From WHSW01 sp963828755 (GTDB lineage: Bacteria > Actinomycetota > Thermoleophilia > Solirubrobacterales > 70-9), in contig CAWHFY010000003.1 of assembly GCA_963828755.1 (NCBI GenBank), positions 198,514 to 262,513 on the forward strand: DNA of 64,000 bases, in the 5' to 3' direction. The notes beneath the pieces are model-generated. The model ran no database searches. It saw only the letters and a list, made by a program, of their open reading frames with translations, and was not told the origin of the DNA. Of this stretch, positions 38,959 through 47,325 are shown one piece after another (within the stretch, counting starts at the first letter, position 1; every line of letters starts with the position of its first letter). Both the position numbers and the translations under genes were made by a program.

Positions 38959-41699
38959 GCCGAAGCGACGCGATGAGATGGATCCAGGAGTTCTCGGAGG
39001 GATCGCGCGACCAGCGCGAGCGCCTGGGCGGAAAGGGGGCGGGCGTCGCCGAGATGACACGCGTGCTCGGCGCCGAGCGAGTGCCCGCCGGCTTCACGAT
39101 CACGACGGAGGCCTGCGCTGCCTACATGGAGGCGGGCCATGAGCTCCCCGCCGGCCTGACGGAGGAGATCGATCGGGCGCTCGCAGCGCTCGAGCACCGG
39201 GCCGGGAAGACCCTCGGTGACCCGGAGGACCCGCTCCTGGTCTCGGTGCGCTCCGGCGCGAGGGTGTCGATGCCGGGGATGCTCGACACGGTGCTCAACC
39301 TCGGCCTCAACGACGAGTCGGTTGCCGGCCTGGCCGATAGCACCGGGAGCGAGCGGTTCGCCTGGGACTCATACCGGCGGTTCGTGCAGATGTACGGCAA
39401 CGTCGTGCGCGGGATCCCGGCCTCGAGCTTCGAGCAGGCGCTGCAGGAGATGAAGGACAGCAAGCGAGTGAGCGCCGACACGGAGCTCGGGGCCGAGGAG
39501 TTGCGGGAGCTGACCGCGACCTTCAAGCACCTGTTCGAGGAGGCGACGCAGGACCCCTTCCCGCCCGAGCCCCGGGAGCAGCTCCGGCAGGCGATCACCG
39601 CGGTCTTCGACTCCTGGGACGGAGGGCGCGCTGTCGCCTACCGCCGGATCAACGGCATCCCCGACGATTGGGGCACCGCGGTCAACGTCCAGCAGATGGT
39701 CTTCGGAAACCAGGGCGACAGGTCGGGCTCCGGGGTCGCCTTCAGCCGCGACGAGCGGACGGGAGGACCGACCCCCTCGGGAGACTTCCTGCCCAACGCC
39801 CAGGGCGAGGACGTCGTCGCAGGCACCCGCGACCCGGAGGACCTCGCGGCGCTGGCCGACCACATTCCCGAGGCCCATGCGCAGCTCCTGAGCGACCTCG
39901 CGCGGCTCGAGGCCCACTACAAGGACATGCAGGACGTCGAGTTCACGATCCAGGAGGGTCGTCTCTTCCTGCTTCAGACCCGCGCCGCCAAACGCCCCGC
40001 CCAAGCCGCCGTCCGCTTCGCCGTCGACTCCGTACAGGAGGGCCTGCTGACCCGCGAGGAGGCATTGCTGACGATCGATCCCGAGGCGCTCGAGGCGCTG
40101 CTTCATCCGATCTTCGATCCCTCCCACGACTTCGAGGTGCTGACAACCGGGGTCGCGGCGGCACCCGGAGCCGCCAAGGGCGCGATCGTGCTCAGCGCGT
40201 CGGCGGCCGTGCGCCGCGCCGCCGACGGTGAGGACGTGATCCTGGTGCGCCCCTTCACCGAGGCCGACGACATCGCCGGATTCCACGCCGCGCGGGGCAT
40301 CCTCACGGCCCAGGGGGGCAAGGCCTCACACGCGGCGCTCGTCGCCCGCGGCATGGGCCGTCCTTGCGTCGCCGGCGCCTCCGAAGTCAAGGTCGACGCC
40401 GACGCCGGTGTTGTCCGGATCGGCGTGAAGGAGCTCGCCGTGGGGGATCCGATCGCAATCGAGGGCAGCAGCGGCAAGGTCACGGCCGATGAGGTCCCGC
40501 TGATAGAGCCCGAGATCGGCGAGCACTTCGCCGAGGTGCTCCGCTGGTCGGACGAGCTGCGCCGTCTGGGGGTACGGGCAAACGCCGATACCGCCGAGGA
40601 CGCGGCCAAGGCGCGATCCCTGGGAGCCGAGGGGATCGGCCTCTGCCGGACCGAGCACATGTTCTTCGGCGAGGACCGGGGGGAGCTGGTGCGGGGCATG
40701 TTCGTCGCCGCCACCCGCTGGCGGCGCGCCGAGGTCCACGCGGCCGCCGACGGGGCGCCCGCGCCGCCCGAGCTCGAGAGCGCCCGCGGGGAGTTTCACG
40801 AGGCTCTCGAGCAGCTTGGGGAGCTGCAGCGCGCCGATTTCACGGCAATCCTGCACGAGATGCGCGGCCTGCCGGTGGCGGTCCGGCTGCTCGATCCGCC
40901 GTTGCACGAGTTCCTTTCGCTCGAGCATTTCGAGGCGGAGGTGCGCCGGCTCGAATCGGCGGCCGACGATCGGCTAACGGATGCTCGCGAGGCGGCCGAG
41001 CTCGTTCGCGACCTGCAGGAGGCGAACCCGATGCTCGGGACGCGGGGTGTGCGCCTTGCCTTCCTCTATCCGCAGATCTACGAGATGCAGGTCCGGGCCG
41101 TGATCGCCGCAGCCGCCGAGGCGACGGAGGCAGGCGACACCCCGCACGTTGAGATCATGATCCCCTTGGTCGCTTACGAGACCGAGCTTCGCCAGCTTCG
41201 CGAGCACGTGGTCAACGTCGCCGAGGAGGCCAGACGGATGGCCTTGAGCCCGGTCCCGTATTCGGTCGGGACGATGATCGAGCTTCCCCGCGCCTGCCTG
41301 ATCGCTGGGCAGATCGCCCGTCATGCCGACTTCTTCTCCTTCGGGACGAACGACCTCACCCAGACGACGATCGGGCTCTCGCGCGACGACGTCGAGGGCA
41401 GCTTCATGCCCTCCTACCTCGCCGGACGGATCATCGACCGCAGCCCGTTCGAGGTGATCGACGGACCGGGCGTCGGCGAGTTGGTTCGGATCGGCGCCGA
41501 GCGCGGCCGCGAGGCGAATCCCGAGCTGAAACTCGGCATCTGCGGCGAGCATGGCGGCGACCCGACCAGCATCCGCTTCTTCGACTCGATCGGACTCGAC
41601 TACGTCAGCTGCTCGCCCTACCGCACCCAGGTCGCTCGCGTCGCCGCCGCCCAGGCGGCGATCGGCACCTCGGACCGCGGTGCCATGCCTGGCCGGTGA
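38955..41699 (+). CDS. ppdK: Pyruvate, phosphate dikinase
   Basis: Interconverts pyruvate + ATP + Pi with PEP + AMP + PPi. 914 residues, full length. About 1-340: ATP-grasp domain (L-G-G-K-G-A-G-V-A-E-M; S-V-R-S-G-A-R-V-S-M-P-G-M). About 390-510: swivelling phosphohistidine domain with G-G-K-A-S-H-A-A-L-V-A-R-G-M-G, His being the phosphorylated residue. About 520-900: PEP/pyruvate barrel (E-G-I-G-L-C-R-T-E-H-M-F; F-G-T-N-D-L-T-Q; G-I-C-G-E-H-G-G-D). A complete, probably active enzyme. The ATGA overlap with the lyase shows co-translation, which links it to the mesaconyl-CoA module. Confidence 0.96.
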   Translation: MSRSDAMRWIQEFSEGSRDQRERLGGKGAGVAEMTRVLGAERVPAGFTITTEACAAYMEAGHELPAGLTEEIDRALAALEHRAGKTLGDPEDPLLVSVRSGARVSMPGMLDTVLNLGLNDESVAGLADSTGSERFAWDSYRRFVQMYGNVVRGIPASSFEQALQEMKDSKRVSADTELGAEELRELTATFKHLFEEATQDPFPPEPREQLRQAITAVFDSWDGGRAVAYRRINGIPDDWGTAVNVQQMVFGNQGDRSGSGVAFSRDERTGGPTPSGDFLPNAQGEDVVAGTRDPEDLAALADHIPEAHAQLLSDLARLEAHYKDMQDVEFTIQEGRLFLLQTRAAKRPAQAAVRFAVDSVQEGLLTREEALLTIDPEALEALLHPIFDPSHDFEVLTTGVAAAPGAAKGAIVLSASAAVRRAADGEDVILVRPFTEADDIAGFHAARGILTAQGGKASHAALVARGMGRPCVAGASEVKVDADAGVVRIGVKELAVGDPIAIEGSSGKVTADEVPLIEPEIGEHFAEVLRWSDELRRLGVRANADTAEDAAKARSLGAEGIGLCRTEHMFFGEDRGELVRGMFVAATRWRRAEVHAAADGAPAPPELESARGEFHEALEQLGELQRADFTAILHEMRGLPVAVRLLDPPLHEFLSLEHFEAEVRRLESAADDRLTDAREAAELVRDLQEANPMLGTRGVRLAFLYPQIYEMQVRAVIAAAAEATEAGDTPHVEIMIPLVAYETELRQLREHVVNVAEEARRMALSPVPYSVGTMIELPRACLIAGQIARHADFFSFGTNDLTQTTIGLSRDDVEGSFMPSYLAGRIIDRSPFEVIDGPGVGELVRIGAERGREANPELKLGICGEHGGDPTSIRFFDSIGLDYVSCSPYRTQVARVAAAQAAIGTSDRGAMPGR

Positions 41700-41774
41700 T
41701 CGGGCCCGAGATGATCGAACCTGACCGGCCCACGCTCGCCACCGGCCAATCCCTTGATCGGGGACCGCCACGCT

Positions 41775-42917
41775 GATAGCCGTAGTTGTTCTCGACGATC
41801 AGCGAACGCCCAGCGGTGATCAGCGAGTTCTCGGTCGCGCTCGCGCCCGGCTCGAAGACGGGCACCTCGCAGACCGTGCGCTTCTCGCCGTGGAGCTTCT
41901 TCGCGGTCCGGTAGACGACGACGTTCATCGGGTCGGCGTTGTCGGTGATCGCGACGTAGCCGTTGTCCATGATCGTCGGCGTCGTACCCGTGCCGGCGTT
42001 GAGCTGGCTGGGCTTCACGATCCCCGAGTTCTGGTACGTCTTCTTCCAGATGATCCTCGGGACGCCGTTCTTGGTTGCCTTGAACCGGTACATGCGCTTG
42101 TCCGACGCGATGTAGGCGCCGTCCTCGCCGACCGCGAACGAGTTCTCGATCTCCTCGTTCATCGTCCTCACCTGGAGAGCGCCGGTCTTCGTGTTCAGCG
42201 TGCCGACCTTACCGTTGGCCTTCGAGACGAACCAGACGAGGCCGTTGAAGTCCGGCAGCGCCGAGCTGATCCGCTCGGTCGCGCGGGTCGAGCACCGAGG
42301 TCAGGTCGTAGTCGCGCTCGAGCGTCGGCGTGACACCGTCCGCGCCCTCGTTGTAGACCTGGATGTGATCGGTCTTCGTCGGCACCCAGATGCGGTCCTT
42401 GCTGATCGAGGAAGAAGTAGCCGCCGCCGGTGAAGTTCTGATACGGCTTCGTGCCGGGCGGGTTGGCCGCGTCGGGCAGGTCCAGGGATCCGAGCGTCGC
42501 CAGGGTGTCCGGGTCCATGATCCGGATCTGGGGACCGGCGAACAGCGACGGGCAGACCGAGACGATTCGGCCGGCGCTGTCGAACGCGAGGCTCCCGCAG
42601 ATGCGTGACGGCTTCGCCTCCGAGATCGCGACGGGCGAGCTCCCGAGCGGGCCTTTCGTGCTGGTAGGCATCGGTCATCCAGGTGTCGTTGTGCAGGTTC
42701 CCGAACGGGTTCTCGGCCATGAACGGGTTTTGCGGCGCGATCGTCGGGTCCTTGATCTTGTGCGCAGTTGCCGCACTGCCCTGAAACGCCGGCAGCGACG
42801 GCGCCGCGCCCGCGGATGCGATCGGCTCGGCGGGCGCCGAGCCGGCGGCGGCCAATAGCCCGGTCGCCACCACGGCGAGCGCGCCGGCAAATGTTCTGCG
42901 TCGTACTGACTTGGTCA
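41775..42917 (-). pseudogene. Exported quinoprotein-like beta-propeller, frameshifted and C-terminally cut
   Basis: From ATG 42917 (GGAGA upstream): signal peptide R-R-R-T-F-A-G-A-L-A-V-V-A-T-G-L-L-A-A-A-G-S-A, then N-P-F-M-A-E-N-P-F-G-N-L-H-N-D-T-W. Shifts follow before I-S-E-A-K-P-S-R-I-C-G-S-L-A-F-D, again before R-I-W-V-P-T-K-T-D-H-I-Q-V-Y, and again before M-N-E-E-I-E-N-S-F-A-V-G. The last legible part is S-L-I-V-E-N-N-Y-G-Y, after which similarity stops. Repeated strands (G-Y-V-A-I-T-D-N, G-A-Y-I-A-S-D) suggest a PQQ-like propeller. Dead gene. Confidence 0.65.
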
Positions 42918-43007
42918 TCGGGGAAATCTCCATATTCATCGGTTGCAATTCGCGCAACCGCACCGTCCCAACCGAGAGCGCCCAAAACCAGGGCCTGACG
43001 CCCGAAA

Positions 43008-43019
43008 TCACCCGGGTGA
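43008..43019. promoter_or_regulatory. Perfect palindrome TCACCCGGGTGA, site 1
   Basis: A 12-bp perfect palindrome inside a 19-bp direct repeat (AA before, GCGCC after). It is about 90 bp upstream of the propeller gene's start and downstream of the LuxR pseudogene's end; a candidate operator. Confidence 0.55.
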
Positions 43020-43075
43020 GCGCCCTACGCAGGCGTCGAGGGCGACTGGGCAAACTCGGTTCCGACCGCCGACAA

Positions 43076-43087
43076 TCACCCGGGTGA
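43076..43087. promoter_or_regulatory. Perfect palindrome TCACCCGGGTGA, site 2
   Basis: Second copy with the same 19-bp flanks, 68 bp centre to centre from site 1. Confidence 0.55.
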
Positions 43088-43103
43088 GCGCCGCCTCCGA
43101 GAC

Positions 43104-44575
43104 TCAGATCAGATTCCGTTCGCTGGCCCTGATCACGGCGGGCGCGCGAGCGACGTCGAGCTTGCGGTAGATCGACGAGACGTGCGTCTTCACGGTGTTC
43201 GGGGAGATGTGCAGCTCGGCGGCGATCTCGCGGCGCGACAGCGGCCCGGTGAGCAGACGCAGCACCGCCAGCTCCGACTCCGAGAGCTCGGCACCCGGCG
43301 CTCGCCGGGCGCCGCTTGCGCGTCAGCTGCGACCGGTCGCGCAGCTCGGCGAGCATCGCGGGCAGGATCCCGGCGTCGTCGAAGGAGTCGATCAGCAGCT
43401 CGGCCGCATCCGCCGAGCGGTGTGCCGCGACCAGATCGCCGGCTGCTCGCTCGGCCTCGGCCAGCGCCAGTAGGGCGTAGACGTGAGTCAGCGATCGGGG
43501 CTCGCCCCTCGAGCAGCGCCGGTAGCGAGCTCAAGCTCGCGCACGCCCTCCGCCGGACGACCGAGGGCGACGAGACCTCGCCCTAGTCCGGCGCGGGCGA
43601 GCCCGGCCGTGACGCTCTTTGCGAGGCCGACGGACGCGGCGACGTCGAGCGCACGTGCGGGCCGTGCGACAGGCCTTCTCGGGATCCCCGTCGTCGACCT
43701 CGAGCAGGCTCAGTGTCGTGAGCGCGTGAATGACGCCGTGCGGTCGCTGCGGCGCATCGCGATCGCTCGAGCGCCTCGGACGCGGCGGCTCGCGCGGCGT
43801 CGGCTTGGCTCGACAGATACCTGAGGAACGCGAGGGTCGCGAACGCCGGTACGCGCCATTGCCCCCCCCGGGACTCCGCCGCCACCACGCGCTGGGCGAT
43901 CGCGACCGCCGCGCCGACGTCGCGGTAGACGAACGCGGCGCGGATCACGTTGACGTTGACGTCGTAGGACGTCGTTCCGTCCGGCATCCGGCCCGAGGGG
44001 TGCTTGGCGTTCGCGACGACCTGTTCGGCGATCCGCAACCAATCGTCGACCTCCGCCTCGGTTCCGCCCCCTAGACCCGCGACGAAGGCCCCGACGTATC
44101 CCAGCTGCGGAGCATCGGCCAGGGCCTCATCGGGAAATCGCCGCAGCCATCGCTGGACAGTGGCCGAGCGCCCGGAGCGGATCAGGGTGATCCACGACGC
44201 GGTGATCGATTCCGCCGCGGCCGCGTAGTCGCGGGCCAGCGATCGCATGATGAACGGCCTCGGTGACCGTGCCGTGGTCGCGATGCCAGGCGTGCGCCCG
44301 CTCGTGGAGAAGCGGCACAAGCTCGGGCTCGCGGCTCGCCAAGCTCGGCCTCGCAGCAGGTCCGCTGAATAGATGGTGGTAGCGGTACCACCGCCGGCGG
44401 CCATCCAGCGGGACGAGGAACAGATTCGCCCGTTCGATCTTCGCCAGCGAGCTCCGCCGATCGCGTCTGGTCGGTGACCGCGTCGCACAGGGACGCGCTG
44501 AGCCGGGTGAGGATCGAGGTCTGGAGGAGGAACTGCTCGATCTCCGGTTCGAGGCCTGCGAGCCCGACTAGCTCG
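43104..44575 (-). pseudogene. MalT-like LuxR family regulator, N-terminus missing, several frameshifts
   Basis: The C-terminus at 43104 is a LuxR HTH: L-S-R-R-E-I-A-A-E-L-H-I-S-P-N-T-V-K-T-H-V-S-S-I-Y-R-K-L. Upstream segments in alternating frames are the helical middle of the MalT/LAL type (L-R-I-A-E-Q-V-V-A-N-A-K-H-P, G-Q-W-R-V-P-A-F-A-T-L-A-F-L) and, at 44575, L-P/E-P-E-I-E-Q-F-L-L-Q-T-S-I-L-T-R-L, the end of its NTPase part. The ATP-binding domain itself is absent; similarity ends next to a tRNA-like 3' end and terminator. The gene was cut there and has decayed since. Confidence 0.65.
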
Positions 44576-44585
44576 ATTGGCAAAA

Positions 44586-44603
44586 CCCCGGCTACAGCCG
44601 GGG
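44586..44603. terminator. Strong hairpin (7-bp CCCCGGC/GCCGGGG stem)
   Basis: Perfect 7-bp stem with TACA loop; T4 on the minus strand (TTTTG). Just before it, 44563-44585 resembles the tRNA-Ala 3' end plus flank of copy B (GAGCCCGACTAGCTC), with an unpaired change. It may be a further scar. Confidence 0.5.
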
Positions 44604-44703
44604 TTGCCTTTGGGCCGACGCCTTGGGCGTGTCATCAACGGGCCCTGGCTTCGTGGCGGTTCGAAGAGGTGCCTCTCCTCACCGCGCTCGAGTAAACGCT
44701 GAT

Positions 44704-44750
44704 CGCGTAAAGGACGGTCAGCGCGGCGCGTAAAGGACGGTCAGCGCCGG
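44704..44750 (+). repeat. Tandem 23-bp duplication
   Basis: CGCGTAAAGGACGGTCAGCG occurs at 44704 and again at 44727, about 23 nt apart, nearly perfect. Intergenic, upstream of the RTX protein gene. The rest of 44604-44873 shows no gene. Confidence 0.7.
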
Positions 44751-44873
44751 CGAGAGCCCACCTAGGACCGCGTGGACCGCTGATCCATCGGACGGACCTC
44801 GCTGCTCCTCAACTTCGCCTTCGATGCGCTGAGGCTGTCGCCGCGCGAGACGTGAATCTGATGGGATGCGCAC

Positions 44874-45608
44874 GTGAAGGTTCGCGTGTGGTTGGTCGCG
44901 GTCGTCGCCCTCGGTCTGGCGCTGGTGCCCTCCGGTGCGTCGAGCACGCCCTCCTGCCTCGGCCGCACGCCGACGATCGTCGATGGGCCCGCGTCGTCGA
45001 ACCTGCACGGCGGCCCGGGCACCGACGTTATCTTCGCCGGGGCGGGCAACGACACGGTCGCTGCGGGCGACGGGGTCGACTACGTCTGCGGCGGCGACGG
45101 CGACGACACGATGGACGCCGGCACCGGCGATGACCTCATGGACGGCGGCGAAGGCGACGACGAGCTGCACGGCTACAACGGCGACGACCATGTCGAAGGC
45201 GGCCCCGGAGCTGACTTCCTGGACGGGCGCCGGGGGCGCGACGACGTGCTGGTCGCCGGCTCGGGCGACGACAGGCTGATCGGGGGCAGCCTGCAGAAGG
45301 GCGGCGGTGGAGACGACCGGCTCGACAGTCAGGGTTATCGGCGCGAGACGGGCGCCGATCGGATGCTCGGGGGCTCAGGCGACGACCGGCTGCTCGGCGA
45401 CAGCGACTCGGGCCCCGGCGAGCGCATGGACGGCGGTCCCGGCGCGGACGAGCTATCGGGCGCGGACGGCGACGACACGCTCAATGGCGCCGACGGCACG
45501 GACAACCTGATCGGCGGCGGCGGCGACGACTCGCTGTCCGGCGGCCCGGGCACGGACACCTGCGACCAGGGAGCGGGCACGGGGCCGCAACGTGGCTGCG
45601 AGCGCTAG
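44874..45608 (+). CDS. Secreted RTX-type calcium-binding repeat protein
   Basis: 244 residues. Signal peptide V-W-L-V-A-V-V-A-L-G-L-A-L-V-P-S-G-A, with cleavage near A-S-S. The rest is built from nonapeptide repeats of the G-G-x-G-x-D-x-L/U-x kind: G-G-P-G-T-D-V-I-F, G-G-D-G-D-D-T-M-D, G-G-E-G-D-D-E-L-H, ending G-G-P-G-T-D-T-C-D. They fold as a beta-roll with calcium in each turn. A short C-terminal Cys (D-Q-G-A-G-T-G-P-Q-R-G-C) may pair with an N-terminal Cys. No catalytic domain. A Sec signal, rather than a C-terminal type I signal, fits Gram-positives. Confidence 0.88.
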   Translation: MKVRVWLVAVVALGLALVPSGASSTPSCLGRTPTIVDGPASSNLHGGPGTDVIFAGAGNDTVAAGDGVDYVCGGDGDDTMDAGTGDDLMDGGEGDDELHGYNGDDHVEGGPGADFLDGRRGRDDVLVAGSGDDRLIGGSLQKGGGGDDRLDSQGYRRETGADRMLGGSGDDRLLGDSDSGPGERMDGGPGADELSGADGDDTLNGADGTDNLIGGGGDDSLSGGPGTDTCDQGAGTGPQRGCER

Positions 45609-45692
45609 CCCCGCCCCGCCGCTTCCGCGGTTCGGCTAGCCGCGACCGTACGCCCGCCATTTCGTGTACGCAAAACCCCGCGCCGGCGCTCG

Positions 45693-46757
45693 CTAGCCAA
45701 ACGCCGTGGCTGGAAAGCGCCGGACCGCGATATAGCCAGTGTTCTTGAGCTTCAGCTGATCCGAGACCCGCGACTGCTTGCTCGGGTCGCCGCCGTCGCA
45801 GACGACGTTCAAGTAGAGAGTCTTTGAGGGCGTGACGTCCTTGGTCATCCGCAGAACGCCGACCTTCACGGTCGGCGGCCCGACGCGGCCCGGCAGGTAG
45901 TTAAAACCGTTCCGCTTGGTCACCCGGCCCTTGTTGGCTGCCACCTGCGAGGCATAACCGCTACTCGGGCTGGTTTGGGTGGGCGAGTCCGCCAGAAAGA
46001 CGCGGGTCGACAGCCGGGCGCGGGTTGCCAGCTTTACGGCCGAGGCCGCGACCCTGACGTAGACGGTCAGCTGCTCGTTGGTCCGAAGATCCTTGAGCGG
46101 TAACGAGTAGACGACTTGAGGCGCTTGATTGCCGTGGATCTTGATGCCCCCCACTCGCAGACGATTCTGACGCAGCACCGCCGGCCTCGGTGTCTGGCCC
46201 CGGAGCCTCGCGACGCTGATCCCGCCCATGTCCAGGGTCACCGATCCATCGGGCTCGTTCTGACCGATCAGTAGACACTGCCCGGCGGCGGCCGCGGGGT
46301 TGCTGGCAAAAAGGATCAGGTTGATCGCCCCACGTCCTCGCCAGCCGCTCGGCACCGTCAGGCGAGCCCTGTCAAAGACGAAGACGAAGTGGTGGGCGTC
46401 GTGCGAGACCAAGGCCGTCTTGCTGACGATGACGGAAGTTGCGGGAGCCGGTGCAACCGCGGTGGCGCTGTTGGCCAGGATCATGGCCGCCGTGACCCGA
46501 GGCGAGTAGTTGTAGGGCTGACCTGCACAGCCCTTGCCCTGGTTGAGTACCAGTTCGGCTGTGGTCAGGTCGGTGGTGACCTCGAGCTCAGCCGAGACCT
46601 CAAGTTGATCGCCGGCGCGCAGATCCGGCAGCCTGGTATCGGCGTCACTGGTCCGACCCAGGGACATGATCACCTGGGAGTTGCCCGGCGGGATCTCGAT
46701 GTCGACGCGATCGGTGCGCTCGGCGACGCCGTTGCCGGTCCAGCTCACTTTGAGCAT
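45693..46757 (-). CDS. Hypothetical beta-rich surface protein, N-terminus probably truncated
   Basis: 354 residues from the first ATG, but the frame with the same composition is open to ~46865 (T-V-N-A-P-S-S-A-D-H-P-L-E-V-V before M). The protein is mostly beta-sheet: R-V-D-I-E-I-P-P-G-N-S-Q-V-I, A-V-A-P-A-P-A-T-S-V-I-V-S-K-T-A, L-T-V-P-S-G-W-R-G-R-G-A-I-N-L-I-L-F, ending G-Y-I-A-V-R-R-F-P-A-T-A-F. No signal peptide can be found because the upstream sequence is the tRNA 3' copy E, so the real start was probably removed there. Family not recognised. Confidence 0.6.
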   Translation of the reverse strand: MLKVSWTGNGVAERTDRVDIEIPPGNSQVIMSLGRTSDADTRLPDLRAGDQLEVSAELEVTTDLTTAELVLNQGKGCAGQPYNYSPRVTAAMILANSATAVAPAPATSVIVSKTALVSHDAHHFVFVFDRARLTVPSGWRGRGAINLILFASNPAAAAGQCLLIGQNEPDGSVTLDMGGISVARLRGQTPRPAVLRQNRLRVGGIKIHGNQAPQVVYSLPLKDLRTNEQLTVYVRVAASAVKLATRARLSTRVFLADSPTQTSPSSGYASQVAANKGRVTKRNGFNYLPGRVGPPTVKVGVLRMTKDVTPSKTLYLNVVCDGGDPSKQSRVSDQLKLKNTGYIAVRRFPATAFG

Positions 46758-46869
46758 GACGACCTCGAGCGGATGGTCAGCAGAGGACGGTGCATTGACG
46801 GTTGGACCCGGATTGGCTTGCTCGTCGCCACCGCCAACCGTATACCGACTCAGCCCCAGCCGAGTGCGC

Positions 46870-46904
46870 CCCGCTTCGCAACCAGGAGGTCGCCGGTTCG
46901 AGCC
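46870..46904 (+). repeat. tRNA-Ala 3' half, copy E (partial)
   Basis: 46875-46904 read TTCGCAACCAGGAGGTCGCC followed by GGTTCGAGCC, one mismatch to the tRNA, then diverge before the acceptor strand. The 5' flank GCGCCCCGC is the same as in copies B and D. Confidence 0.75.
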
Positions 46905-47031
46905 TGAGCACATGGCATCCTCGCTGCGAGCGCTATGGGCGACGTGCGGACGAGCTTGCGAGTCGGCACCTCGCATTAGCGGGGCTATGAGATGGAGCAA
47001 GCCGGGCTCGAACCGTTGAGGCGCAGGCGGC

Positions 47032-47255
47032 TCAACCCGGGCGCCACGCCCGCGGCGCGATCAGTTCGTCTGCGGCACTCGGGCCCCAGGTGCCCGCGGC
47101 GTAAGGGTGCACGGTTCCTGAGGCGTCGAGGACGGGAGCCACGATCTCCCATGACCGCTCGACCGCGTCCTCGCGCAGGAAGAGCGTCTGATCGCCGGCC
47201 ATCGCGTCGTGCAGGAGGCGCTCGTAGGCCTCCGCAGACTGGGTCTTGAATGAGC
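47032..47255 (-). pseudogene. zwf: 3' fragment of glucose-6-phosphate dehydrogenase
   Basis: The last ~74 codons, in one intact frame: F-K-T-Q-S-A-E-A-Y-E-R-L-L-H-D-A-M-A-G-D, then F-L-R-E-D-A-V-E-R-S-W-E-I-V-A-P-V-L, H-P-Y-A-A-G-T-W-G-P and A-P-R-A-W-R-P-G, ending in TGA at 47032. The Y-E-R-L-L-x-D-A-M-x-G-D segment identifies Zwf. The dinucleotide-binding N-terminal two-thirds is missing; upstream lies the quinone reductase gene. Confidence 0.75.
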
Positions 47256-47325
47256 TCCGGCGGGCGCGCTCTGCCCTGCGCGGTCAGCACGGACGTCGAG
47301 CGTCATCAACGATCGTCCTCTCGGC

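Noticed and set aside
38052..41699. A single 1215-codon frame joining the lyase start to ppdK
   Set aside because: The middle third is out-of-frame lyase sequence rich in Arg/Gly. The real ppdK starts at 38955 and the lyase needs a frameshift.
44874..45608. A CRISPR array suggested by regular short repeats
   Set aside because: The repeats are codon-phased G-G-x-G-x-D units of an RTX protein, not identical repeats with unique spacers.
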